Assembly (NCBI RefSeq): GCF_018449545.1
Contig: NZ_JAAVUR010000017.1
Coordinates: 1 to 64,000 of the forward strand
DNA: 64,000 bases
Direction: 5' to 3'
DNA from: Granulicella sp. dw_53
GTDB taxonomy: Bacteria; Acidobacteriota; Terriglobia; Terriglobales; Acidobacteriaceae
Position 1 is the stretch's first letter, and each line of letters opens with the position of its first letter. The position numbers and the translations under genes are program-made. Shown in pieces: positions 25,556 to 33,811 of this stretch. Below the pieces are notes generated by a model that worked only from the letters and a program-made list of their open reading frames with translations, had not been told where the DNA came from and ran no database searches.

Positions 25556-25804
25556 TTAGGCGGCACGAACGGTGCTGTCAGTGTAACCCGATTCAAGCCA
25601 TGCTTTCAGTTGCGCCAGCGGGAAGACGATCTTGCGCGCGCTCAAGCGGCGATGGGGAACTTTACCCTGTCTTGCCCAACGCAAGAGCGTGACCGGATGC
25701 AGCCTGGCAATTCGCGCAGCCTCCTTAGAGGTTAGGAAGATCTCGTTAGAAGCAGTATCACGCGATGAAATGCTGTTGGATGATGAAGACAAGACGACCT
25801 CCAT
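25556..25804 (-). CDS. Excisionase-like small helix-turn-helix protein
   Basis: A small DNA-binding protein of 82 residues from the ATG at 25804 (MEVVLSSSSN). The winged HTH of the excisionase/AlpA (HTH_17) type is seen as EIFLTSKEAARIARLHPVTLLRWARQG (in blocks) followed by KVPHRRLSARKIVFPLAQLKAWLE. Such proteins bend att DNA and direct integrases to excision, or activate integrase transcription. It is transcribed toward the integrase remnant, ending 20 bases before the integrase ATG. The frame is open to 25882, but the 43-bp repeat at 25878-25920 would then overlap the coding start. The start at 25804 leaves 73 bases between repeat and gene, close to the 65 bases seen at trbC. Confidence 0.75.
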   Translation of the reverse strand: MEVVLSSSSNSISSRDTASNEIFLTSKEAARIARLHPVTLLRWARQGKVPHRRLSARKIVFPLAQLKAWLESGYTDSTVRAA

Positions 25805-25877
25805 TCGGTCTCTACATTGAGTTGCTGGTATCAATTGATGCCAGATGCCCCTAGCCTGTTCTGGAACAGACGAAGTG

Positions 25878-25920
25878 TCCAATATTTCTTATTGATCGGG
25901 TGATTGATTTCATTGATGGG
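25878..25920 (-). promoter_or_regulatory. 43-bp shared operator-like repeat, copy L (before the excisionase-like gene)
   Basis: Imperfect inverted partner of 27090-27132 with 36 of 43 positions identical by hand alignment. Core words are TTGATCGGGTGATTGAT and CATTGATGGG. Read toward the excisionase-like gene it begins CC(A)ATCAATG and ends TATTGGA, exactly as copy R does toward trbC. Repeated ATTGAT/ATCAAT half-sites suit a LysR-type regulator. A 14-bp near-palindrome CTGTTCTGGAACAG lies just outside it (about 25857-25870). Confidence 0.7.
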
Positions 25921-26097
25921 CGTGGCTTACGCGACGCGTTTTTTGGGAGACCGTTGGAGTAAGTTTGGCCAAATGCACTATTTCTGTTGATGGCGGTGCG
26001 TTCTCTTGCCAGAATTTCCACAGGGAATTGGAAACGTTGTTTCTCTTTAGGTTTGTAGATTAGCGCAAGATTGCCATTCGTTTGAGACGGGTGCGCT

Positions 26098-27084
26098 ATG
26101 TATGATTGGGCCGAGTTTAGACATTTTAAGTACCTGCTGGCGATTCTGGAACTGCAAGGATTCCGCGCCGCCGCAGAACAACTTAACACAGGGCAACCCA
26201 ACCTAAGCATTCAGGCGAAGCAGTTTCAGGAATATGCCTCTCTCCGTCTCTATGAGAAGTCAAAGGATGGGCGCATCAGGCCTACCGAGACGGGGGTGGC
26301 GTTCCAGTTCATCGCTAAGTCTGTTCTGGAGGCGCGAGACGAGGCCTTCGAGGCTCTGGCCGCCATCGAGCGTGGGGAAATTGCCTCCGTGAGGTTTGGT
26401 TGCTCTCCATTGGTGGATCGAGCTCTATTTCAAAGCTTCTGCCAGATGCACAGAGAACTCATCCCGAGTTGGGCGATTCGTCCAGAACGAGACGACACCC
26501 TGCAGCTCGTAGAGAACGTAGTTGCCGGTGTCCTAGACGCCGCGATTGTTACCCATCCCATCAAGCATGCATTGTTACGGATCGAGGAGATCCACCGTGA
26601 CCGCATTGTTGTGTGTCTGCGCAAAGATGATCCGTTGGCTTCGAAGGCGGCCTTACAGCCAATGGATCTGCAGAAAAACCTCACGATCCTATACCACCCC
26701 CAACGCCACCCCAATGCTCATGCGAGGCTCTTGGAGTTGCTTGGGGATGCGGGTATCGAGCTAGAAGAGTATTCTCGAGCGTCGCATCCCAGCGAAATGC
26801 AAACACTCGTGAAAGATGGCTATGGCTTAGCTCTTATTCGGCAGGGAACGACACTTGAGAACGAGTTGACGACGCGTCCCATCGCCGGTGTGGACTGGAC
26901 GGTAGACACTGTCGTGATCTACCACCGAGAATGTCATCCTAAGACGCTTCCCATCCTGGTTCGCAAGTTCAAACGGCAGCTAAAAAAAGACGAAAAGCAA
27001 ACTGCGACGAAGACCGGCTCGCCTTCAAGACAAGCAAAACAGGAATCTGCCCAACTTACGCTACTGACCGACAAGGTTTTTTAA
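26098..27084 (+). CDS. LysR-type transcriptional regulator of the element
   Basis: A 328-residue LysR family protein. The N-terminal winged HTH is FRHFKYLLAILELQGFRAAAEQLNTGQPNLSIQAKQFQ (in blocks, residues about 7-45), somewhat divergent from the canonical helix. The co-inducer domain follows from about residue 95 (SVRFGCSPLVDRALFQSFCQMHRE) to about 300, and the tail is Lys/Gln-rich. It lies between an excisionase-like gene and a truncated conjugation gene, both facing away from it. Each of these has a copy of the same 43-bp repeat upstream, so control of excision and transfer by this protein is the natural reading, though unproven. The ATG at 26098 has no strong Shine-Dalgarno. The gene itself looks intact inside an otherwise decaying element. 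Confidence 0.85.
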   Translation: MYDWAEFRHFKYLLAILELQGFRAAAEQLNTGQPNLSIQAKQFQEYASLRLYEKSKDGRIRPTETGVAFQFIAKSVLEARDEAFEALAAIERGEIASVRFGCSPLVDRALFQSFCQMHRELIPSWAIRPERDDTLQLVENVVAGVLDAAIVTHPIKHALLRIEEIHRDRIVVCLRKDDPLASKAALQPMDLQKNLTILYHPQRHPNAHARLLELLGDAGIELEEYSRASHPSEMQTLVKDGYGLALIRQGTTLENELTTRPIAGVDWTVDTVVIYHRECHPKTLPILVRKFKRQLKKDEKQTATKTGSPSRQAKQESAQLTLLTDKVF

Positions 27085-27089
27085 GAGAG

Positions 27090-27132
27090 CCAATCAATGG
27101 AATCGATCACCCGATTGATAACAAGTATTGGA
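27090..27132 (+). promoter_or_regulatory. 43-bp shared operator-like repeat, copy R (before trbC)
   Basis: Second copy of the repeat, in inverted orientation to 25878-25920 and immediately after the lysR stop. It contains CCAATCAATGGAATCGATC, then CACCCGATTGAT, and ends in AAGTATTGGA. Its outer edge is 65 bases from the trbC ATG at 27198. Neither repeat extends recognisably beyond the 43 bp on either side. Confidence 0.7.
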
Positions 27133-27197
27133 CGGAACGGAGAGTAGGTCTCATGATCTCCACATGTCACGACTGTTCTCAGTCGATGGAGGTTTCA

Positions 27198-27398
27198 ATG
27201 TCTCTTAGAAGTTCATCCATCTTTTTATGTAAGGCCTGTCTTCGTAGCGGAAGAGTGGCGTCACTTTCACCGCGACAGTTGGCTCGCGGATTGCGCCCTG
27301 TTGCGCCGGCCCTTGTCGCACTGTCATTAGCTGGCGTTGCGCACGCCCAGGGAACGATGGACTTTTCCGGGGCGCAGACGCTGATGCAAACCTTTAAT
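27198..27398 (+). pseudogene. TrbC/VirB2 pilin gene, 5' part only
   Basis: First two-thirds of a conjugative pilin subunit. From the ATG at 27198, which follows GGAGG, the product has a long positively charged leader (SLRSSSIFLCKACLRSGR), a hydrophobic segment ending AGVAHAQG, and then TMDFSGAQTLMQTF, the start of the mature TrbC-type pilin. After that the sequence stops resembling a pilin, the two transmembrane helices are missing, and the frame runs on through foreign sequence to 27842. Family assignment is from recognition of the leader and mature N-terminus. It sits where the trb operon would begin, and no other trb genes follow, so the transfer operon has been deleted. Confidence 0.6.
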
Positions 27399-27399
27399 A

Positions 27400-27689
27400 T
27401 GGGTCCGTCTTCCATTCAAGAGCGAATCGTACTCTCGAATCCCACCCAGATCGTATCCAAACAGCCGGTGGGCCGCTTCGATCGTCAACGAGAACATATC
27501 CGCGATCTCGAGCAGCATGCTCAATGTGGGATGGACTCCCGTTCGATGCAGGTTCGAAATAAGGTTTTTGGTTACCAGTTCGCGCCGTTCGAAGGCATAG
27601 CGCTCACGGTCATTCGACGGCCTGATCTGCCGATGGAGATCGCGCAGATGAACAAGAATGATCTCAGCCCGCGGAACCTTTCGATACAC
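27400..27689 (-). pseudogene. C-terminally cut fragment of a conserved regulator-like protein
   Basis: On the minus strand from a GTG at 27689 an ORF reads YRKVPRAEIILVHLRDLHRQ, then FERRELVTKNLISNLHRTGV, then LLEIADMFSLTIEAAHRLFGYD, which resembles helical XRE-like regulatory proteins that I have seen in Acidobacteriota elements. The helix pattern near LEIADMFSLTIEAAHRLFG looks like an HTH. Similarity seems to end around NGRRTHIK (about 27400), exactly where the trbC stump on the other strand ends. This suggests a deletion junction between two genes facing each other. The family name and function are uncertain. Confidence 0.4.
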
Positions 27690-27842
27690 AGCGAAGGCTT
27701 CTCCTCTAAGAGCTCAACATCGGAGTTGCGACAGGTCATTCTCTCCTGTGGTCTTTGTAGCCAGTTTGCCCTTACGTTCCAGAATTGGCAAGAAGAGGAA
27801 ATTGCAGACAGCGGCATTACTACAAATATCTCCAGATTCTAA

Positions 27843-28495
27843 TATTGTGAAAGCTTTGTTTTTTGTCCTGGATGCGCTATGTGGTGCAGCGGGAGAATCC
27901 GCTTTGGACCCAGGAAAATTAGACGGAATGAAGATCGCCTCTGGATAGAAGCGCTTGGGTCGTACGGCCAACATTGCAGATCGGACACTATAGAATCGGA
28001 CTTCATACGAAGTGGCACAGACCACCGAACCATTGCCACCCCGAACGATGACGGCCCGGGTTACCGCGTAGCAATGGGGGGTCTCCCTCGACCAAGGCGT
28101 ACAACGCGTCTATATGTACGAGAACGACTTTGCGGACGGGAACCGAACTGTCATGCTCCACTACGTCTTCGGTGTCAGATTCTACAACTGCTACACATTA
28201 CACTTTGCGGTCTTCGCATGTCTCGCAATGCGCAGTAAAGGTGTCCCACTCCGGGATGCCATAGAAACCAGAGCTATGAAGGAAGATCGGCTAAATCTTG
28301 CGCTTGGAGAAAGGCATAAATCGTTCGGACGGGCCTCTTCAAACTGGCGCAAGAGATCCATCCCCGCTGGACAAACCGGCCACTTGTCATCCATTCCCGT
28401 CGGATACGCTGAACTATGAGGTTCCTAGTCACCGAAATCACCGGGCTTCCATTCAATCACATTTCCCTCTTATAGCTCCGTCGCTTACGGAAGAT
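27843..28495. other. Non-coding or decayed stretch
   Basis: About 650 bases with only short ORFs on both strands, none of which I recognise. A reading beginning TPNDDG near 28040 faintly recalls DUF1254-type proteins, but it breaks at once. Probably gene debris inside the element. Confidence 0.4.
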
Positions 28496-29648
28496 CTAGA
28501 CGCGCTTGCCACGAACTCGTCTCTTAACTGCAACAGGAGAGCGATCCTCAGGCAATGCGTTCAGAAGGTAAAACTCGTGAAGTTTGACCTGGAGAAGCTT
28601 TTTGTCAGGGAGTTGCGTCTGGTATTCGGCAATCAAGGCCGGTGACAGGCTGCGACTGAGTGCATACTCCACAACTTCATCATTCTTGCCGGCGCAAAGC
28701 AGGAGGCCTAAGGCTGGTTGCTCATGCTGTTTGCGTATATCGCGGTCCAGCGCTTCCAGATAAAAGTTAAGCTTCCCAAGATATTCCGGTTCGAACTCTC
28801 CGACCTTCAGTTCAATCGCGACAAGACAATTAAGGCCTCGATGGAAGAAGAGCAGCTCGAGCGCAAAATCGCGTCCACCGACCTGAAGGGGAAATTCGGA
28901 GCCGATAAAACAGAAATCGCGCCCCAACTCGATGAGAAAGTTCTTTAGTTTGTCCAGTAGAGCGCGGTGCAGGTCTGCCTCAGCATGAATCGGTGAGAGG
29001 CCCAGAAGTTCCAGGCTGTAGGCAGCCTTGAAGACACTGAGGGCTTCCGGATGTATTTGTCGCACCGCTGGCGAGACTTTTGGTGGTCTAAGCACAACCC
29101 GCGCAAACAGGGCGGCATTAAAACTGACGTTCCAGCTCTCGTTTGCTCCACCGCTCCCGAATGGCCACGCGCATATAAAATTCGCCTTCCTCCTGGCGTT
29201 TGCTCTGCCCGAGGATAATGAGGTGATGCGACCACGGCAATTGTCGTACCAGCGGTGCGACTTTCTTATCCCCTTGGTAAGTCTCGTAGAACTGCCTCAT
29301 CCGGAACAGGTTGGCTCTAGTGAAGCCTCGTGGCCCTGGTTGAGTTCGGGCTATATATGCAGCGAGCTGGTCGACGACACCATCGCCCCATTCCGCCGCT
29401 TCGATCTTACGGCTGATCGTCGCTCCCACTTCCCAGTAGAGATCGATCAAAGCGGTGTTAACCGCTTGCAGAGCCTTTTCGCGAGACGCAGAAATGAGTC
29501 GGACGACCTCGGCGAAGGTCGCTTCGTCTTTCCTCGTTGCCCTTAAAACGATCGATTTAGACTTGGATGGCAATCGTTGATCTTCCGTTTCCATGATAGC
29601 CAAGCCGTCCCAAAGCGCCAAGCCAGAGATGAGAACAGGATAGTTCAT
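28496..29648 (-). pseudogene. yhcG: yhcG-type DUF1016/PDDEXK nuclease, split by one frameshift
   Basis: A PDDEXK-nuclease family gene (YhcG, DUF1016) found with restriction-modification and mobile elements. Part 1 (29118-29648) has the N-terminal DUF1016 domain: REKALQAVNTALIDLYWEVG, GFTRANLFRMRQFYETY, LPWSHHLIILGQ and KRELERQF. Part 2 (28496-29095) has the nuclease domain: LHRALLDKLKNFLIELGRDFCFIG, GGRDFALELLFFHRGLNCLVAIELK (D-x10-ExK type) and GLLLCAGKNDEVVEYAL. They are joined by one extra T in a TTTT run near 29126: removing it continues CQF into NAALFARVVLRPPKVSP without a gap. All other positions look sound, so the break is recent, programmed or a sequencing error. Its ATG overlaps the upstream stop (ATGA). 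Confidence 0.85.
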
Positions 29649-30115
29649 GCCTTGGGTAGCACCTGCGCTAAATCCTTCTCAACATCGATCTCCCATTTCA
29701 CAGCCATCAGAGCGACATGATGTCCAACGGTCGCGCGAAGTTCTCCAAGCGACATAAAGAACTGGAGTGTCTGCATAGAATAGCGATCTTGAAAATCGAG
29801 ATCTTGCCCGGAGGCTGGAGTATTGTCCAAAAAGCTACGGCAGGCCGAACGGATCGCGGCCAAATGTTTGTAGAGATCGGAACCCTCCGTGACTTCAGAC
29901 AATTCATCGGTCATAAATTTTCGGATCTCAATTGCCGAAAGGGCGCAATGCCCAGGATCTTCACAGGCGCAGGCATTGAACAACATCCGCCGGTCTTCAA
30001 GAAAACGTATCACTTTCTTCGCGATAGCCACGTCTGCTTTCTTGGGTATCCAGCCCACGGTAAAGAATGGAACCCCGACGCTATTGAGGCGAGATGCTAT
30101 TTCCGAAAATTTCAT
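29645..30115 (-). CDS. Conserved hypothetical protein coupled to yhcG (DUF6650-like)
   Basis: A 156-residue cytoplasmic protein. Blocks KFSEIASRLNSVGVPFFTVGW, AIAKKVIRFLEDRRMLFNAC, ALSAIEIRKFMTDELSEV and FFMSLGELRATVGHHVALMA are conserved in a family of about 150 residues that I believe is DUF6650; its function is unknown. The stop overlaps the start of the yhcG gene by four bases, so the two are translated together. The pairing with a DUF1016 nuclease in a mobile element suggests a defence or DNA-processing role, which is inference only. No signal peptide or membrane segment is present. CEDPGH contains two Cys and His residues but no clear metal motif. Confidence 0.75.
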   Translation of the reverse strand: MKFSEIASRLNSVGVPFFTVGWIPKKADVAIAKKVIRFLEDRRMLFNACACEDPGHCALSAIEIRKFMTDELSEVTEGSDLYKHLAAIRSACRSFLDNTPASGQDLDFQDRYSMQTLQFFMSLGELRATVGHHVALMAVKWEIDVEKDLAQVLPKA

Positions 30116-30448
30116 AGGTCCTGGTCGCCCTTGTATAGAGTTGCACGAAGCATACAGCGATTAGGTAGTTTTCGGAACGGCCAGACATAAGTTGCCCAAC
30201 GACCCGAATGGGCTTTGGAGGCCGGTAGGTACAGAGGCAGCAAGTTCCTTTGTGTCTACGCTCTTCGCCAGTCAACTCTGTGGATCTTCTTATTCCACAT
30301 GTTTTGCTCGCAACTCCATTGCGGATCCCCTGGAGAACAAGCCGAAGCAACCCCCGGGTAGCGCTGTCGCGCGGCTTGGCCCCACTTCGGTTCGCAAGGG
30401 TGGGCGGCCCATAGAACGGGCCTTGCGGAGTCCGTTCGGATAAGCGCT

Positions 30449-30495
30449 GGTGGCGTGCCAAACGAAGGTGCGTGTTTGGCACTTGCCACGCCACC
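30449..30495. repeat. Long interrupted inverted repeat before the ardC stump
   Basis: GGTGGC + GTGCCAAAC (30449-30463) pairs with GTTTGGCAC (30474-30482) and, after a 7-base bulge, GCCACC (30490-30495). It lies in a gene-free stretch (30116-30612). Being inside a conjugative-element remnant and just before ardC, it is a candidate oriT or a regulatory hairpin; no relaxase gene is nearby to test this. Confidence 0.45.
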
Positions 30496-30612
30496 ACTCC
30501 GGTCTCCCCACCCTTGCTTCCTCGCTCTGCTCTGTCTCCCGATGGATCGTTTTTTGTCCCGCTGCGCTGTGAGAAACGAGAAACGCCCATCGGGCAGACA
30601 GAGGCAAAAACA

Positions 30613-30837
30613 ATGGAATATCAAAGCAACATCAACAACAGCGCATACTCCGACAGCAATGACGCAGCCAGCAGTAACGCTGGCAACCCACCTTCCGGTA
30701 GAAAAAACCGGAAGCCTGCATACTCACAACAGCAAACCACCAACCAGAGACAGACCGCACAGCAGATCATTAGCGCCAATGTGCAGAGCCTCATCGAGCA
30801 GCTAGAAGCTGGACACTCCGAAGCACTCACCGCCTAA
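30613..30837 (+). pseudogene. ArdC-like antirestriction protein, N-terminal stump
   Basis: Seventy-four residues from MEYQSNINNSAYSDS to AGHSEALTA. The first 45 are Asn/Ser/Gln-rich linker; the rest (QTAQQIISANVQSLIEQLEAG, in blocks) is the beginning of the ArdC N-terminal ssDNA-binding domain, which normally continues with a Tyr/Leu-rich helix and then a zincin metallopeptidase domain. A TAA comes exactly where conservation ends, and GMC oxidoreductase sequence begins about 17 bases later, so this marks a deletion or recombination junction. It would be the last recognisable element gene. The upstream 480 bases are non-coding with a long inverted repeat. Confidence 0.65.
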
Positions 30838-30853
30838 TCGGACCACGGGGGGG

Positions 30854-31687
30854 GAGATAGACTATGGAGGCGATATTCGCCGCATCAGCGCGGGCCTCGA
30901 GGTTGTCCTGTCGTCCGGTGCGATCAATACTCCAAAGATCCTAATGCAGTCTGGAATCGGAGATGAAGTCGAACTCAAGAGGTTCGGGATTCCTCTCGTC
31001 CAGCACCTGCCAGGAGTAGGGCAGTCTTTTCAAGACCACTTCGTGATCTTTGGATGTATTTGGGAATATCGACAACCGACGGTGATTCCGAACGCCGCCC
31101 GGGCGGTTCTCTCCTGGAAAAGCCATCCTCGTCTAGATACGCCGAATATCCAAATCGCCCAGAGCGATGGAGGGACCATTCGGAGCGAAATGAACGAACT
31201 GGGCCTGCCAGCGAATTCTTGGTGGTCGCTTGCCCCGGGGGGCGTAAGACCGCAAAGTCGAGGGTCCCTCCGTCTGACAGGCCGAGGCCCGCGCGATCCA
31301 ATTCAAATTGAAGCAAATATGCTGTCGCATCCGGAAGACCTTGAGGCGGCCATCGCCTCCGTTGAACTATGCCGTGATGTGGCGGACTCAGATGCACTTC
31401 GACCGTTCAATAAGCGCGAATTAATGGCGGGAAATCTAAAGGGTGTTGAGCTCGAAAACTTCATTCGACAAAGAGCCGTTACATATTGTCATCAGACATC
31501 TACAGCGAAGATGGGGCGCGATTCTATGTCGGTTGTAGATGGCAGACTTAAGGTTTACGGCGTGAGCAATCTTCGTATCGCTGATGGATCAATTATGCCG
31601 CGTGTAACATCCGGCAACACGATGGCCCCATGCGTCGTCATAGGTGAACGCGCCGCAGAGCTTATCAAGCTAGAACATGCAGTCTAA
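30854..31687 (+). pseudogene. GMC oxidoreductase, C-terminal half only
   Basis: Flavoprotein of the glucose-methanol-choline oxidoreductase family with the N-terminal FAD-binding half missing. Reading begins in frame at about 30854 with GGDIRRISAGLEVVLSSGAI and NTPKILMQSGIG, then continues through HLPGVGQSFQDHFV to the conserved C-terminus: YCHQTSTAKMG (catalytic His) and RVTSGNTMAPCVVIGERAAELI (Asn and FAD contact). Full-length members have about 530 residues; about 275 remain, so it cannot bind FAD normally. An internal ATG at 30944 could start a 247-residue protein. The loss of its 5' end coincides with the ardC stump, next to a run of eight G. Confidence 0.85.
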
Positions 31688-32003
31688 AGCGCGATGAATG
31701 CCAGTTGATAACCAGCCATTCGCTAAGCGAAACCTAATGATTCCGTTCCTTCGGAAGCGAAGAATTCGTACCCGGAGACGCCAAAAGGCAATATGTAATT
31801 TATTCACTGCGGCCATGGAGAGCCGGCAGCTGCACGACCCCCGTCATGATTCCATCTGCTAGTGCACCTCGGCCCAAAATCGCACCCTTAGAGCCGCGCA
31901 AGGTCGCGATCAGAGCAGAAATGATGCTCGGGGAAAGCATAGACATTAACCCAGAATCGAATGGATACACCGTGACTAAACTCAAACGGATCGGGAGTTT
32001 GCT
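31688..32003. other. Intergenic region after the GMC fragment
   Basis: No recognisable gene; a 61-codon minus-strand ORF (31800-31985) shows no family resemblance. Confidence 0.35.
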
Positions 32004-32423
32004 TTGATCCGGGCGGGTTGGGCAGTAGCGGTCGCTATCGTAGCAATCTTATCCATTCCAAGTCATGCCCAACGCTTGGTGGATGGCCCGCAGCCACAGT
32101 TGGCTGACCGCTCCCACATCTGGGCTCACTCCACCACCGACGAAGCGAGCCTTGTCCAGCGACAACGAGTCGAGTCAGCGGCATGGTGGACCAGCCGCAC
32201 CGATCTAGCCATGGGAAGCGCCCAACTCCCGTTCGGCTCATGGATTGGAATTCAACTGAACGATTCCTCCATGCCCGCTGCCGATGTTACGAGGAATAGA
32301 TCCTCCCAGGAGCTATCGTCAATCACTCCTCCGTCATGCTGGTCTTCTCTGTGGGTGTGGTCGGAGTTACCGAAGGAGCGGCGTGGCTGGCTCACCGGAA
32401 AAGCTGGAAGGAGACTGAGGTGA
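32004..32423 (+). CDS. Hypothetical protein with signal-peptide-like N-terminus
   Basis: An ORF of 139 codons whose first 22 residues (MIRAGWAVAVAIVAILSIPSHA) look like a cleavable signal peptide. Residues 23-90 are plausible as exported protein (LVDGPQPQLADRSHIWAHST, then AWWTSRTDLAMGSAQLPFG). The rest turns Ser/Trp/Arg-rich and looks out of frame. A second ORF in another frame (32336-32590, MLVFSVGVVGVTEGAAWLAH) could be its continuation after a frameshift near 32290. I do not recognise a family. It may be another decayed gene in this debris-rich stretch. Confidence 0.35.
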   Translation: MIRAGWAVAVAIVAILSIPSHAQRLVDGPQPQLADRSHIWAHSTTDEASLVQRQRVESAAWWTSRTDLAMGSAQLPFGSWIGIQLNDSSMPAADVTRNRSSQELSSITPPSCWSSLWVWSELPKERRGWLTGKAGRRLR

Positions 32424-32803
32424 TGGTGAGGATGCTGCAGGCAGGGGATTTGTTGTTTACGGGCCGGGCAGTGGTCAGGAATTACCGGTTGGACGTGGAG
32501 AAGGTAAGCAATGTGGAGTCGGAGGGCACAAAGATAGGAGGCGGCAACGGGGAAGACTTCAACAATCAACTTGTGAGTGTGGGGCGCTGATAAGCGACAA
32601 GGAACTCAGAGATTACGTGCGACCGTGATCGCAGATCCAAAGCAGTCTCCTTCTTCCCACCGCATACATGCCCACTGATCGTTTGCGCAAACAAGGCCGT
32701 TAAGGAAAGTTCCATAGAGCAGAATTCGAATGAAACGACCGCTCCTGTTCTTATGTAAGTTTCTGCTCAATTCAAATTACTACCGTATCTAAGGAGCAAC
32801 ATC
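32424..32803. other. Mostly non-coding stretch
   Basis: The tail of a possible frameshifted continuation of the previous ORF (to 32590), then about 210 bases of apparent promoter region for the AttH-like gene. Nothing else recognised. Confidence 0.3.
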
Positions 32804-33811
32804 ATGAAAGCTGTCGGCATCGCCGTGTCCATCCTCTTTTTGACCAGCTTTATAGCCAACTCGGAGGCACAGTCATTGCAAGCGACATCATCGACGGATG
32901 TAGTCGCGAAAGCAAATCGGAAACCGCCCGTCATCAAGTTTCCTCAGGATTTGTACGATCACCCCACTTTCCAGACGGAGTGGTGGTACTTCACGGGAAA
33001 TCTTCATTCACGGAATAATAAGGAATACGGCTTTGAGCTCACGTTTTTCCGCACCAATCAGCCAACTGGCGCGCCAGCTGGCGAACCCCAAGTCCAGCCG
33101 GTGATCTTTGCCGATCTTGCCGTCAGCGACATCAACGGGCAGCAGTTCTTCTTCCACAAGTCTCTCGCTCCTGAGAAAAGCCCGCTCGCAAGCATCACTG
33201 AGAAGCCATGGTCCATTCAGCTGGGGCCTTGGCAGCTAAAGCAGCCGCTTTCGGCGCTGGGAGTATTTCAGCTCAAGGCACGGCAGGACGATTTCGGAGT
33301 AAACCTGTTCTTGCAACCTCAGGTTCCCCCTGTTCTGCACGGCGACAAAGGTTTGTTTGAACTGGACGGTTCGGATGGGCAGGGCTCTGAGTTCTTCGAG
33401 TACTACTCGATTCCTCGATTAAAGGCAGCCGGATCGATCACGGTGAACGGGGAGGCCATTCCCGTCGAAGGTCTAGCCTGGAACGACCACGAGTACTTTA
33501 CTCTCAAAGCGGGTCAAGATACCTTCCACAGCGCAGTAAGTAATGCTGATTATCCGATTGCATGGACCACGGACCCATTCTTCCTTTCCGTCTTTGAAGC
33601 GAAAGAAGTGAGCCTCACCGGTAAGGACAGAGAAGTACTCTGCCGACGTATGGCTGTGAACCGGTACGCTCTCGCCGGGGGCCAAGGTCAGCCCATTGAC
33701 CGAGAAGGACATGGCACTGTCTTCGGCCTTTACCTTCCAGACAAAGTGCGCGCCTGCAACATCGAACTTCTCACCCTCATCTACACCGATCTTGCGAACT
33801 CCTTCCACTGA
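32804..33811 (+). pseudogene. AttH/lipocalin-like (carotenoid 1,2-hydratase-like) gene, 3' end replaced
   Basis: The first about 230 codons encode an exported lipocalin-like protein of the AttH/CrtC-like superfamily: signal peptide ending SEAQS, PQDLYDHPTFQTEWWYFTGN, EYGFELTFFR, FADLAVSDINGQQFFFHKS and FFEYYSIPRLKAAGSI through VEGLAWNDHEYF. After the WNDHE motif (about 33490) the second half of the fold is missing. The frame reads on through the antisense of a cupin gene fragment (33570-33838) to 33811, giving a chimeric ORF with no further similarity. The junction lies between about 33495 and 33569. Intact relatives have about 350-380 residues, and an AGGAG precedes the ATG. It is probably non-functional. 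Confidence 0.75.

Noticed and set aside
25878..27132. Transposon with 43-bp terminal inverted repeats carrying lysR
   Set aside because: No transposase inside, no evident target-site duplication, and the repeats sit at similar distances before two outward genes, which fits shared operators better.
28114..28419. Plus-strand ORF MYENDFADGNRTVMLHYVFG...
   Set aside because: Looks protein-like at the start but is not recognised, is flanked by stops in all relevant frames and lies in a debris-rich stretch; left as part of the decayed region.
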